Shown: piece by piece, positions 51,304 through 62,339 of the stretch
How the letters are laid out: each line of letters begins with the position of its first letter
Position numbering within the stretch: position 1 is the first letter of the stretch
Assembly (NCBI GenBank): GCA_045837725.1
Contig: JBEWZL010000301.1
Span: forward strand, 1 to 64,000
Direction: 5' to 3'
DNA length: 64,000 nucleotides
Source of the DNA: Vermamoeba vermiformis
Lineage: Eukaryota > Tubulinea > Echinamoebida
Made by a program: the position numbers and the translations under genes
The notes under the pieces: generated by a model
The model's input: only the letters and a program-made list of their open reading frames with translations
Told to the model about the DNA's origin: nothing
The model's database searches: none

Positions 51304-54300
51304 ATGCAACGCTTTGTTTTAAGTTTGCTTGTACTATTAGTGGCGAAAACCTTCGCTATTCCTAACAAATGCATCCCCTTCACTAAGGATGCTACGTCTA
51401 CGAGTAGCCCAGACGGATTTCCGATCACCTTCTTCTTTGGCATTCCAGACGACCAGAAAAACACAGGCGTAGGTGCATACAAAATAACTAGCTTTTTTCT
51501 TAATTTAAATTCGTATTAGGAGACAGTTTACGGGGTGCCTCTAACGTTTGGTTCGGGGGTCACTTGCTGCGGAAATAGCAAGTGGAACACCGACCTTTAT
51601 CTAGACCCGGACCTTTATATGGAAGATACATACTACGATTATTTTTTGTCTTTGGAGATCAACAGTACGTAACGAGTGGATTTGACGAAAAAAACCTAAT
51701 TTTTTTATATAGGCGCCCCTCTAATGGGTGGAAAAAACTTCACGACGTATGCTCTAGACTACGTTCGCACTGCAAGTTTTACCTGCTCGAACAATAACCA
51801 AACTATCACGTGGGGTCCTGCGTATCCAGACTTCCGATCCGAGGATGTTGGCAACACTCGAGCTCAGTTCCCTCATCTTGAAACCTACGTGCAAATTAGC
51901 GCTCCTAATAGTAAGTATAAATAAACAAAGATTTCGGTTCTGAAATTTATTTTTTTAGCTACGAGCTACATCCGCTACATTGCCTTCATTACCAACAAGA
52001 GCGCCAAAGAAGAGCGATTGAACCTTAACGCTGCTAATAGGCAGAACTATGGGGTCATAGATTATCCTCCTTTCAACGATGGTCGTTACGTTGCTTCGTA
52101 CGTACAAACATATTTCCAAGTTTGGTAATGCTAAATCCGCTTTTAATGCGCTAGTTATCCGTGGCTTGACTCAGACCCTGGTGAAAACCCTGATATTAAA
52201 GCTAATTTCGCGGGTTCACTTACTTCCATTCACGCTCGTGGTATGTTCTAGAAGTAGCCACCAACCAGATCTGCTAATAAATCTTAATAGGACCCAACGC
52301 GCGAGACAAACGATTTGAAACTTTCACCGATGACTTGTGCACTAGATCTGGACTCTTTTATGCCGGTGAGATTGCTGCAGGAGAAACCAAAGCGGTCATG
52401 ATGGTATACTCGTTTTCGAAAAATAAGACTGCCATGCTTGAACGAGCGGCGTGGGTCGACTACGAGCCAGCAGAACTGTTCCACGGATTGACAGCCGATC
52501 AACTTGCTCAAATTGCGAACTGGGGTGCATGTCAAGCAGTGTTGGGTCCTGATGTGCAAGTCACCGTCACTCCTCCTCCATCGTGCTCCAATGGCCTCAC
52601 ATCAGATTTCACTGTCCAAGTCACCACGACTAGAAGTACGTACTCATATTGTTATCGTTGCTCGCACTCGTCTGATCGTTACTAATTGACATTTTCAGAC
52701 GACTTAGCTGATGGGTTCCAACATCGTGTTGTCCTCACGCAAGCAGGCAATGACATCGAAATCGTTCCTGTACAATCAGAGGCGACACTCGCAGTGCTGA
52801 ACGACTTTGGTCAAGTCAAACATCAGTTGTGGTACAAAGGCTGTCTGGTCACAGAGACACCGTTCACTGCGTGTGTCAAGACTGCTCCTTCGCCTCAAGC
52901 CACACCTGTCACTCAAACTCCCACAGGCAAAACTAGCACCAGTACGTTAGTCCAAGCGAGCACTTCGCTATTTGCATTGTCCGTTCTTCTTCTCCAAACA
53001 TCAACAACAATGCGCTTGTGCGTGTTTGTGACGGCCTTGTTAGTCTCGAACGCAGTCGCTACTCCAAATGTCTGCTACTCGTTCACTAAAGACATGACCA
53101 CCAACGAATTCAACGCTGCTTACCCCGTTGAATTTTATTTCGGAGAAAATGACAATCCCGCAAACAACGGCGTACGTATTAGACAAATCAAACTTGATCG
53201 CCTAATATTTTTACTTATCATAATAATAATACAGGAGCCTTTATACTATGTCCCTATGTACTGGGACTGGTACCTGAATGTTGGTACTTGGAATTCGCAT
53301 TTTTATTTCGTCGTGGAAGAAGTTATGCGTGCATTCTTTGACTCCCTCTCCCCAGTCATGATCAATTGTACGTAAAGCAATGCTATTAGTCATATTCATA
53401 GGTACTATATTAATCGCTATTTAGCTGTTCCTGTCAACGGTGGTTTCAATTGGACAACAGATCCGGCAACTTATGTTCGAACCGCAAATTTTGAATGTTC
53501 GAATAACAATCAGACGTTCATGTGGGGCCCTGCTTATCCTGATATGAGATTAGCTGATAACAAAATTCGTTCTCAATATCAACATCTTGAGACGTACATT
53601 CAAGTCAGTGCGCCACAAAGTACGTATTTTTAAAATACTGGTGAAAATCCATAATTTTGAAATTTCCTTATTAGGTTTGTTTTTATTTATTGTAATAGTA
53701 CGGCTCAACAGTTACGAAGCTCGCGAGCTTAACTAAACTTTTTTGTTAGGTTCAAGTTACATTCGCTACGTAATTTTTGTTACCAACAAGAGCGATAAAC
53801 CGGAGAAATTACGTGTCCAAGTGATGAATTATGCGAACAACGGCTTTGTGGACATATCGCCGCTAAACAAAGGCAGATACATTGCCAGGTACAGTCAGCT
53901 TAGTAATCTTATGACCTCTTAATCTTATTTATCGTTCAAGCTATCCTTGGTTGGACAGTGATCCAGGACAGAATCCAGCCGAAAAAGCAAATTATGTGGG
54001 CGCAGTCATTACTTCCACTCACGCAAGAGGTAGATTTCATAAAGCGGACGATAATTATAAAAATAATTTATTTATTTATTTATTTTATTTTTTTTGTTTA
54101 AAGCTTCATTATTTATTTATTTTTGAAGGTCCTAACGCACGCAACACTGGCATGCAAATACGCACCGATAATACCTGCAACATGATTGGTGCGGGATCCA
54201 ACGATTTGATCGCCGCAGGTGAAACAATGGCATTCATGATCGTCTATTCGTTTTCTCCGAACAAAACGCGCATGCTTGAACGAGCGGCGTGGGTCGATCA

Positions 54301-54734
54301 GCGAGCCAGCAGAACTGTTCCACGGATTGACAGCCGATCAACTCGCTCAAATCGTGAACTGGGGTGCATGTCAAGCAGTGTTGGGTCCTGATGTGCAAGT
54401 CACCGTCACTCCTCCTCCATCGTGCTCCAATGGCCTCACATCAGATTTCACTGTCCAAGTCACCACGACTAGAAGTACGTACTCATATTGTTATCGTTGC
54501 TATTTATTCAGACTGTTATGTTACTCATTCCAACTCTTATTCTTTTTAGCTGACTTTACAGCTGCCTTCACGCATCGTGTGATCAACGGAGTCATTCCGA
54601 TCGAAGTCGTTGCTGCACAATCATCGGCGACGTTGAGTGTTGCAAATGATGCAGGACCAATGTTGCATCAGTTGTGGTACAATGGCTGCTTGATCAAAGA
54701 GACCGCGTTCAATGCCTGTTCGACTGGTAATTAA
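51304..54734 (+). CDS. Two tandem secreted-protein copies fused in one frame; second copy frameshifted
   Basis: Copy A uses exons 51304-51468, 51520-51664, 51713-51910, 51959-52097, 52155-52240, 52291-52635 and 52699 onward. It has a signal peptide (FVLSLLVLLVAKTFA) and paired segments WGPAYPDF, FITNKS and SYPWLDSDPGENPD. It then reaches a Ser/Thr-rich hydrophobic end (STLVQASTSLFALSVLLLQ). No stop codon follows. The frame runs straight into copy B's own signal peptide (MRLCVFVTALLVSNAVA, from about 53,010) and ends at donor 53,171. Copy B continues with exons 53235-53367, 53425-53619, 53750-53888, 53941-54029, 54129-54474 and 54550-54734. Exon 54129-54474 is 346 bp against 345 in A, with a one-base insertion near 54,300 that breaks the frame. 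No known family was recognised. Whether this is one gene, two genes with a lost stop, or an assembly artefact is unresolved. Confidence 0.65.
52433..52662 (+). repeat. Near-identical duplicate tract, copy A
   Basis: This 230-bp stretch spans the end of copy-A exon 6 and the first ~27 bp of its intron. It is nearly identical to 54,271-54,501, differing at only a handful of bases plus one insertion, while flanking homologous exons are strongly diverged. The sharp edges, one inside an intron, suggest recent gene conversion. Confidence 0.85.
54271..54501 (+). repeat. Near-identical duplicate tract, copy B
   Basis: Partner of 52,433-52,662. It carries GATCAGCGAGCC where copy A has GACTACGAGCC, the single extra base that shifts the copy-B reading frame. 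The rest of the tract, including the GTACGTACTCATATTG donor region, matches copy A. Confidence 0.85.
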
Positions 54735-54820
54735 ACTTTTTTTTGGTTAGATCTGGCGAAATATCATAATATTTACATGAGTTTATTGTTAAATATGATA
54801 CATTAGTCTTATTAAATTGG

Positions 54821-56456
54821 TTATTTAAGACCTTTTTTCTCCGCTTGTTTCTGTTTAATTTCGTCGTTAAATAATTTGACCCACTCTTGCCGATCCGCAT
54901 CTTCATCCGTGCCTAATTCGTAAGTATAGCCATTGTGCTTAATATAGAACCCGTAGTGTCTAAATATAGCCATATTAGTAAAAGAATGGCAGATAATTTT
55001 TCCTAATTTGAATATTTTTCGTTAACGAGAGTCATAGTTTTAAAAATATTTCCTGATTTAGGAATGAAATAAATTAATGCAATTATTACCTCGATAATAA
55101 TGACATTGTCGTTGATGCGACAGCATCGGCACTCAAATCAACGATGGCAAACGGAACCGAATCATTTTTGACCTTATAAATCCTTGCATAAATTACAATA
55201 TTAGATAATATTACTAAATAAGGAAATAATAGAGTTATTTTAAACATTTACCTTAATTTGCGTTGCCGCCAAACAGCCCACATGAGAAACCAACTGCTTA
55301 CTAACGCACCTTTTTCTTTTTCTTTGATCCAAATAGCTCCTTCCTATTCAAAAATACATATTTAAATATTTTCATACAGAATTATTATAATTTTTAAGGC
55401 CAGCAGAAAATTAAAACCGAGATCCGATCTCAAAATCGCTAGGTGATAATTCAAATTAGGCTAATTCAACTATAACCATAGTATGTATTATTAAATAATA
55501 ATCGATCCTACTCGTAATTTGATTCGGAATATAATCAATTTGGATCTTGCTCCAGCACGTACCTTTAATATTTGCAATAATTCTTTTCTGTAACGTTCTT
55601 TCCAACTCGGTCCTTTTTTAACATTATGTTGACTATGTTGGAATATCGATCCAAATAAGGAAGGATGTTCCGCTGATGGGTGCGCAGTCTCGTTTGAATT
55701 GTTTAGCTGATCTCCATTATTATTTTTTGATAATACTGTCATTTGCATCTCTTTGGGTTTTTTCGCGTCAGGATTATTGCCACGTGATATTTGTGGACTA
55801 TAAGTAACGTTGTTGCCAAATTTAGCTTCGTACAATGGCCGCCAGATCCGGTCGTTTTCGGAAACGTAGTAGAAAAAATGAGAGACTTGCGCTATACGTC
55901 CTAATATCTTCAAATCTACCCTCGATAATATGACGAGCCACAGATCCGGCATTTTGAAATATTTGTAGGCTTCTCTGACTCTAGTCGCTTCCTCGATCTG
56001 CATCCAGATTTAGTACGCTTAGTTGCATGCAGTGATTTACTTGTAAATTTAATAAATAAAATGAGGCTATTAATATCGTTCAAGAATCAAACAGTCGAAG
56101 TACCGATCGCAACGCAAAATTGAAATTTGAAATTAAAATAATAAGACTAATTATTACACAACATAAAAATTATTTTAAGTGATAGTTATATCGGATCATA
56201 AAAGGGATACCGCGAAATAAATAAATATAAAAAATAATTAAATGTAATTTTTTGAACTTACTTGCTGTTGCTTGGTTTGTGCAGCGGGATGTGCTATCAT
56301 CGCTAATAATGCATCTTTAGGAAATTTTTGCATAACATCTTCGTGTACGTGAGCATAGAACTGATGCAAGTGTTCGAAGAGAGATACATCTCGTGACTTG
56401 CGCAGTGCATCAGCATCGGCTTGCGTTGTTTCGTTGTCTTGGTATATATCCTCCAT
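54821..56456 (-). CDS. F-box protein with C-terminal PH domain
   Basis: Five exons join to 317 aa: 56456-56262, 55997-55563, 55343-55252, 55182-55090 and 54959-54821. After an acidic N-terminus, an F-box-like segment reads MPDLWLVILSRVDLKILGRI, AQVSHFFYYVSEND and IWRPLYEAKFG. A WKERYRKELL helix, common after F-boxes, follows at the end of exon 2. The last ~100 residues form a PH domain: EGAIWIKE, WRQRKLRIYKVKND, SVPFAIVDLSADAV and a closing helix (DADRQEWVKLFNDEI). It may place an SCF ligase at membranes. The F-box is divergent. The gene is convergent with the fused secreted gene (86 bp). Confidence 0.8.
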
Positions 56457-56801
56457 AATGTACTAATTATGTAATTGCATGTTCACCAGATCGCTGACAA
56501 AATAAAAATGACCGGTCAGGTTGATCAGAAAACTTTCAGACCTACGTGAACTGATCAAAAACAAGGTACTTAGTAACTTGATCGTAATATTGAGTAGCCT
56601 CCTGGTGCACAAACGGAACAAGGGTCATTTGAAAGTAAAAGTCGAGTTTTCGGTCTAATTTCTTGCAAAACTGGGTTGATTTCATTTGCTTATTTTTTTA
56701 ACCACTTGTAGATAGATAGCAAACAACTGTTCTTTACTGTATATTTGTATATATTTATTCGTATTGATTGTACATAACAGAATCAATTTTATTTATTTGA
56801 A
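56457..56801. promoter_or_regulatory. Divergent intergenic region
   Basis: About 345 bp between the start codons of the F-box/PH gene and the TEX2-like gene; it must contain both promoters. No distinct motif was identified. Confidence 0.45.
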
Positions 56802-59177
56802 ATGGAATCCAAGCCAAGAGGAGCTCAGAAAATGAGCCTAATGGAATTTCTAACTTATTTGCCAGCATTAATCACGTTATTATTTTGCAGTTTGGCAACA
56901 ATTACTTCGACAGGTAAGATCTGAAAAAAAGAATAAGACTTTATTTGAAAATCAAAAATGCTATTAGTACTCGTCGTATTACCAAGATATTAATTTGTTG
57001 ACTTATATTAATTTTAGGAGTATCTTTGGCATTTTTTTTGGGCCTCAGCATTGGTCCCTTCGCTCTGATCGCGGGCTTTATTATTGGGCTAGGAAAATTA
57101 GAAAAAATTGTAGCTGATGAGCGTAAGACTACTATCGAAACTAAGGAAAAGGATATGGAAGAGAAAAAACAAGAAGAGGCTGGAACGCCAGACCTGGATG
57201 TGTCAATGTTCGACATAAAAGGTTACATCCGTATCACCGTCGACAAAATCGATAAATCTAGCGCCAAGGAGCATCTTAAGGCTAAAGAATGGACTTTTGG
57301 TACATTAAAGGCCAATATGCTGATGTGGAAAGACAATTCAAAGGTAAATCATTTTTCTCGATCTAGAATCTTTGCAAAGCCTCGTATTGACATTACTTTA
57401 ATTATAGACCACCAATCCTTATTCTACTGTTTTAACTCGCGGTGTTTTGAGCTTGGACGGCTGCGACATTGTCGTGATCAGAAATACCCCTGGAGCCACG
57501 TGGAAGAAAACAAATCACATCCGAATTACGCACCCTGACAGCACTCGCGTGTTAGTGCCGCCTAACGTCAAAACGATCAATATTATGCTCAGAACTGGCA
57601 AGGATCTGGAGGACTGGTACTACCAACTTTTGCGCGCATCACGCTTGACAAACAAGGTACGTTTAAGCTTTACCAAATACGAATCTATATAATAGATGGC
57701 ATTCCTACACTATCTAATGTATACACATGATATATAGCCATTTATAGTAAGTTTTATGATGTCACTAACACGCGTGTTTGCAGAGTGTTAAACCACTGGT
57801 AGAAAACATGAACTTCTTCACAGAGTTTTGCAAGAAGGTTAAGCCTATGCAAGTACGTATATATTAACTATTTAGTATTGAATTAGTCGATATGGATGTT
57901 AATGTAATGTGCTTTAGATGCCCGTGTCAGCTGATTGGTTCAACGCGCTCGTAGCGAGAATGTTCTTCAATACTTATCACGAGCGAAGTTTCCGTAAAGG
58001 ACTCGTGGGCCTTATTCAAAAGAAGATTGATAAAGTCAAAAAGCCTTCGTTAGTGGTAAGTTTTAGATGCGCGATCTAGCACCTTGACTTCATCTCTGGT
58101 TAACACCAATAATGTTTCGTAGAGCAAAATTGAAGTGCAGGAGATTACTTTAGCACCTCAAACTCCCATTATCAGCAATATTCAACTGATTTCTGTATCG
58201 CCCGCTGGCGAAGTGGTAAGTCGGCGCCAATCCAGATTTGGCAATGATTCGCAAATTCTCTTATTGTGCCTTTGTTAACGTACTCATTTTTTGTCTTTTA
58301 GCAAGTTGATTGCGATATGGACTATCAATCGCGCGACGGAGGATTCTACATCCGCATCGGCGTTGTGATCGACATCCGCGTCCCTGGTTTGGGCACCAGT
58401 GTCACGATTCCAATTGTCTTAGCCGCGCATTTGAACTCAATTAGAGGCAAGATGCACGTGCACATCAGTCCTCCTCCCGCAAACAAGTTGTGGATCGGTT
58501 TCTACAGCCCGCCAGTGTTGGACATGAAGGTCGAGACCGAGATCGGCAGCAAATACAAACTTGTGAACATTCCTAAGATTGCTGATATTATTGTCAACAA
58601 GCTTCAATCGGAAATGATTAAAATGATGGTGGTAAGTACTCTAATCTGACCGTTACACGCGATCGGATTCGCTCGTTCAAATCTTTCAAATCGTTTTAAT
58701 TTTGGCTAATAGTTATTAATCTATCGTTACTAATACGAATCTATCTTAGTTGCCTGAAATGGACGATTGGCCAGTTCCCTCAGTTAAGGATGCAGTCGAT
58801 TGGAGAACGTGGGAATGGGGCGGTACGCAATTTAGATTAATTATTATCGTGGTATGATTTAATCGAATAATTATGTAGAGGGCGTCAACGTACCTGAGAA
58901 CAAGAAGAAACCTGTTGTTCAATCTGCGCCATCCACACCGAAGCAAGAACCGAAGCAGGAGGTGAAGAGCGAAGGCTGTAGCCCTGCTACCTCGAGGAAA
59001 AATTCTATTGACGAGGTCAAGGATGTTTCATCGACGCCATTACCCCTACACCCAGTAAGAGCTCGACGAATCTCAACGATAGTGAACGACAAGGAAAAAG
59101 ATCCAAAAGAAGTGTTGCAGACCATTGACGCAGCTCTGCAACAAGCAGAAAATAGCGAAGAGCTCGTAGATATGTAA
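56802..59177 (+). CDS. SMP-domain lipid-transfer protein (TEX2/Nvj2-like)
   Basis: Nine exons join to 562 aa: 56802-56913, 57018-57343, 57408-57656, 57784-57852, 57918-58055, 58123-58215, 58302-58631, 58750-58822 and 58879-59177. Two hydrophobic N-terminal segments (FLTYLPALITLLFCSLATI and SLAFFLGLSIGPFALIAGFI) anchor it, probably in the ER. A PH-like region follows (VLTRGVLSLDGCDIVVI, the HPDSTRVLVPP segment, and KDLEDWYYQLLRA). The SMP domain begins at ADWFNALVARMFFNTYHE and runs through APQTPIISNIQLIS and GKMHVHISPPPANKLWIGFY. The C-terminal tail is disordered and charged. This order matches TEX2 and yeast Nvj2, which move lipids at ER contact sites. Confidence 0.87.
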
Positions 59178-59537
59178 TAATGATAGCTACGCTCGTTATT
59201 CTTCCACCACATCCGCCGTAATGTACATAAATTCAGATCTTACAACAGGAGAGAATGCTAGTCATAGTAATCAATATAGTATCGAGACCATTAATGGAAG
59301 GAAATATAGTGTTACAAAATTAGGAAACGCGCGAAAACAAAATCTAGCAATGTTAACTGACCAATCAGCGACGAGCTTTCTTTTAGGACTTTACCTTCAT
59401 TCTGGAATCACAACTGACTGAAGAGTGGCGAACAACAACAACAATTCTTAGTCAAGCATGATTTAGACGTCTCCATACAGCGATAACAGCAACAAAAAAC
59501 GAACAAAAATAATTGTACCGCGAATCAAAAAAACGGA
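59178..59537. promoter_or_regulatory. Tandem intergenic region
   Basis: About 360 bp between the TEX2-like gene and the RasGEF gene. A 66-codon open frame at 59,221-59,421 has no recognisable domain or splice partner and is not called. CAACAACAA repeats lie at about 59,432-59,445 and AACAGCAACAAAAA near 59,490. Confidence 0.4.
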
Positions 59538-62117
59538 ATGGAGAGCGACGTGGCTGTACCGAAGCAACATATGGTAAATCTGACAGACAGAATTTTTTTA
59601 CGTTAGTTAATATTATATTTCTTACATATTAACGTTTATTTCATAATGGTTACCTGATCAATTTTTTTCTTTCTTACAGAAGCAAAAGTCGGTCGGAACG
59701 ATAATGGTCGTACGTAATACATGTATAATATATTGATATTTAGATAATAACTCGATTATAGAAGCGTCCAATTAATGTAGGCAAGAGACCTGACAAACCT
59801 CCTCCCGTACCACCTGGTGCTACAAAACAACCTCAAAATGATAACAAACCAACACCAGTGGAGCCAAAACCATCAGAAGTACCACTTAGCGGTGCAGCAC
59901 CGACGGTAAGTTCCATTTATCCGCGCTCTTTGGGTTGAATCCGAATCTAATTTTTTTCTGAATCCAGAAATATGAATTTGTACCAATTGATATCGATGAT
60001 ATGATCAACAAATTAAATGACGAGATCAATGATATGCTGATTCCGGGTCAGAAGACTATTGATGACGTTGTCGAAGAAGACGGATTAACCCCGACACCGC
60101 CCGACCAAAATTCAACGAGTAATACCCGATCAAATAGTACAGTGTCAGACAACTCGGCCATGAGCAATACGCATGGTTCGGTGGATTCTACGCACCAAAG
60201 CAATGGTGGCATCTCTCCTCGATCCGCGATACCTGCCCACGTCAAAGATCCAAACCCTGGACCTCGATCGGCATCGGAGGGTACCGTAGCTAAGCCCCTG
60301 GATTTGAAGGAGAAATTTTCTAGATTTCATTCAAATCCGTTGAAACCAGACCAGCCAATTACGAAAGTCACTGTGATATCCCCGGGGAAGCAGCCGCCGC
60401 CAGTACCCACTTCGAGCCCGCCATCAGCATCCATAGACTCTCCCACTACCCCGAATGGACCTCATTCACTACCAGCACTTAGGCCATTCGGAATGGACTC
60501 GTACAGTGGTGCAGATAGCTCTCCCGCGCGTTCACTGGCCTCTTCCTCAGGCGCGATCGTAACTCCACCCAAGAAACCAGATCAATTAGGAACACCAAAA
60601 CAAGGCTCGCCAAGCACCCCCAAGAAAGTGGTAAGTAGTACGCTTGACATAAGGTCATTCTAACTCTAGTCTATTAGCTGCGTGTCAACGCCGATGGCTT
60701 GATCATTGTATCGAAAAATTTCGTGACAACGATCAAGGGAGGTGTGCTCGACAGAATTATTGACTATTTGGTGCGACAGCCAAGTCGTGACACAGACTCG
60801 ACGAATGCTTTCTTGCTTAACTATCGTAAATTCATTGAACCCTCACAACTCTTGGAGATTTTGTTCACCAAGCTACACAACGCGAAAAATGAGTCGACGA
60901 GTAGCAGCGATCAAGTTGCACTTCGATGCATCAATCTGATTCAGTACTGGGTCTCATCGCATTACCACGACTTTGCGGACGATCATGAGCTGTTAAGTGA
61001 CCTTCAGGAACGTCTGACACAGCTGAACGATGACCGCGCTAATCCCATACAGAAGACGATTAAGACCCAAGAAGCCGTAAGTCTGCAGAAACAAAAATTT
61101 TATGCCAGCATGTGTACTGATGATCCGTTTGATAGAAATACCGAAGTTTGCTAGCGAAGCCTCCAATGACTATTCTCAATCCCAACGCAAAGAAGGTGAA
61201 CCTGTTAGACTTCAAACCAGCCATTGTCAGCCAACAACTCTGTTTGTTCGAGCACGAGCTTTTCCGAGCCATTCATCCGAAAGAATTTTTGAATCAGAAC
61301 TGGGAGAAGCACAAAGAAAAGGCGCCAAACATTTGTCGTATGGTTGCGTGGTTTAATGCCCTCGCTGATTGGATTAGCGGAGGCATTCTTCAAGCTGCCA
61401 CAAACAAAGAGCGCGAAAAACGTAAGTTCTGACCTACGTAACAGACCGCGAAATTTCTAACACCTATTTTGCAGTGACAAAGTTTTGGATCGAGGTCGCG
61501 GACCAGTGCCGCATCAATAACAACTTCAACGCAGTGCAAGAGATTATGTCGGCCTTCACGGGCAATTCACTATATAGATTAAAGCCGTTGTGGGAGGTGA
61601 GTTGGATCTTGTCAACTTCCGTCCTGTTAGCGACCTCTAACGTTCCATCTATTGCAGAAAATCAATAAGAGCAAGAAGTGCTCGGTCATGCTTGATACTC
61701 TGAGACAAGTGATTGATCCAGTACTGAGCCACAAGGTTTACCGAGAGGCACTGAAAGGTGTCGTTGGCGCGTGCATTCCTTTCATGTCGTTGATTTTGAA
61801 GGACTTGATTCACATCGAGGACGGCAATCCGAACATGCTGCCTGTAGAAGGTCGTAATGACATCATTAACTTCGACAAGGCGATGCGAATTTCAGCGATC
61901 ATTGGCCACCAATCGCCGTCCATTCTCGGATTCCAAACTGAACTGTACCAGTTCCCGAAAGTCGAAGCCGTGTACAATATCTTCAATAAGTAAGTAACTG
62001 TTAGTAATAGTATAAGGCCAAGGACTAATACCGTTGCATAGTGGTCTCTGCGTATTATCGGAGGATGAAAGATACCAACTTTCGCTCAAGATCGTACCTA
62101 AAAAAACCGCCAAGTAA
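59538..62117 (+). CDS. Ras guanine-nucleotide exchange factor (RasGEF_N + CDC25)
   Basis: Nine exons join to 687 aa: 59538-59573, 59680-59709, 59762-59905, 59968-60630, 60678-61076, 61160-61421, 61475-61596, 61658-61989 and 62042-62117. The first ~290 residues are low-complexity and proline-rich (KPPPVPPG, PPPVPTSSPPSAS), suggesting SH3 binding. The RasGEF_N domain begins at KGGVLDRIIDYLVRQPSRD. The CDC25 core starts near IVSQQLCLFEHELFRAIHP and has FWIEVADQCRINNNFNAVQE, GVVGACIPFMSLILKDLIHI, then the acidic DGNPNM. It ends at FPKVEAVYNIFNK followed by a basic tail. It would load GTP on a Ras or Rap protein. Amoebozoan genomes hold many such genes. Confidence 0.93.
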
Positions 62118-62339
62118 ATTTTTTGTTAGAATTTTGTATTTTAAACCATAAGTAAATAGTGCGTTCATTAACCGACGTTGAAGGTTCGAGTATGTTCGTA
62201 AAAGGAAATTGTATTTTTAAACGCAGAAAACAGACAGAGTTTTCATTGTTTTTCTGTGTTGCAATGTCATCTCGTGGTGCACCACGCGCCTTCGGGCGAA
62301 CGTTGCGCGTTATGCCAGTCATATTTGTTCCATAACAGG

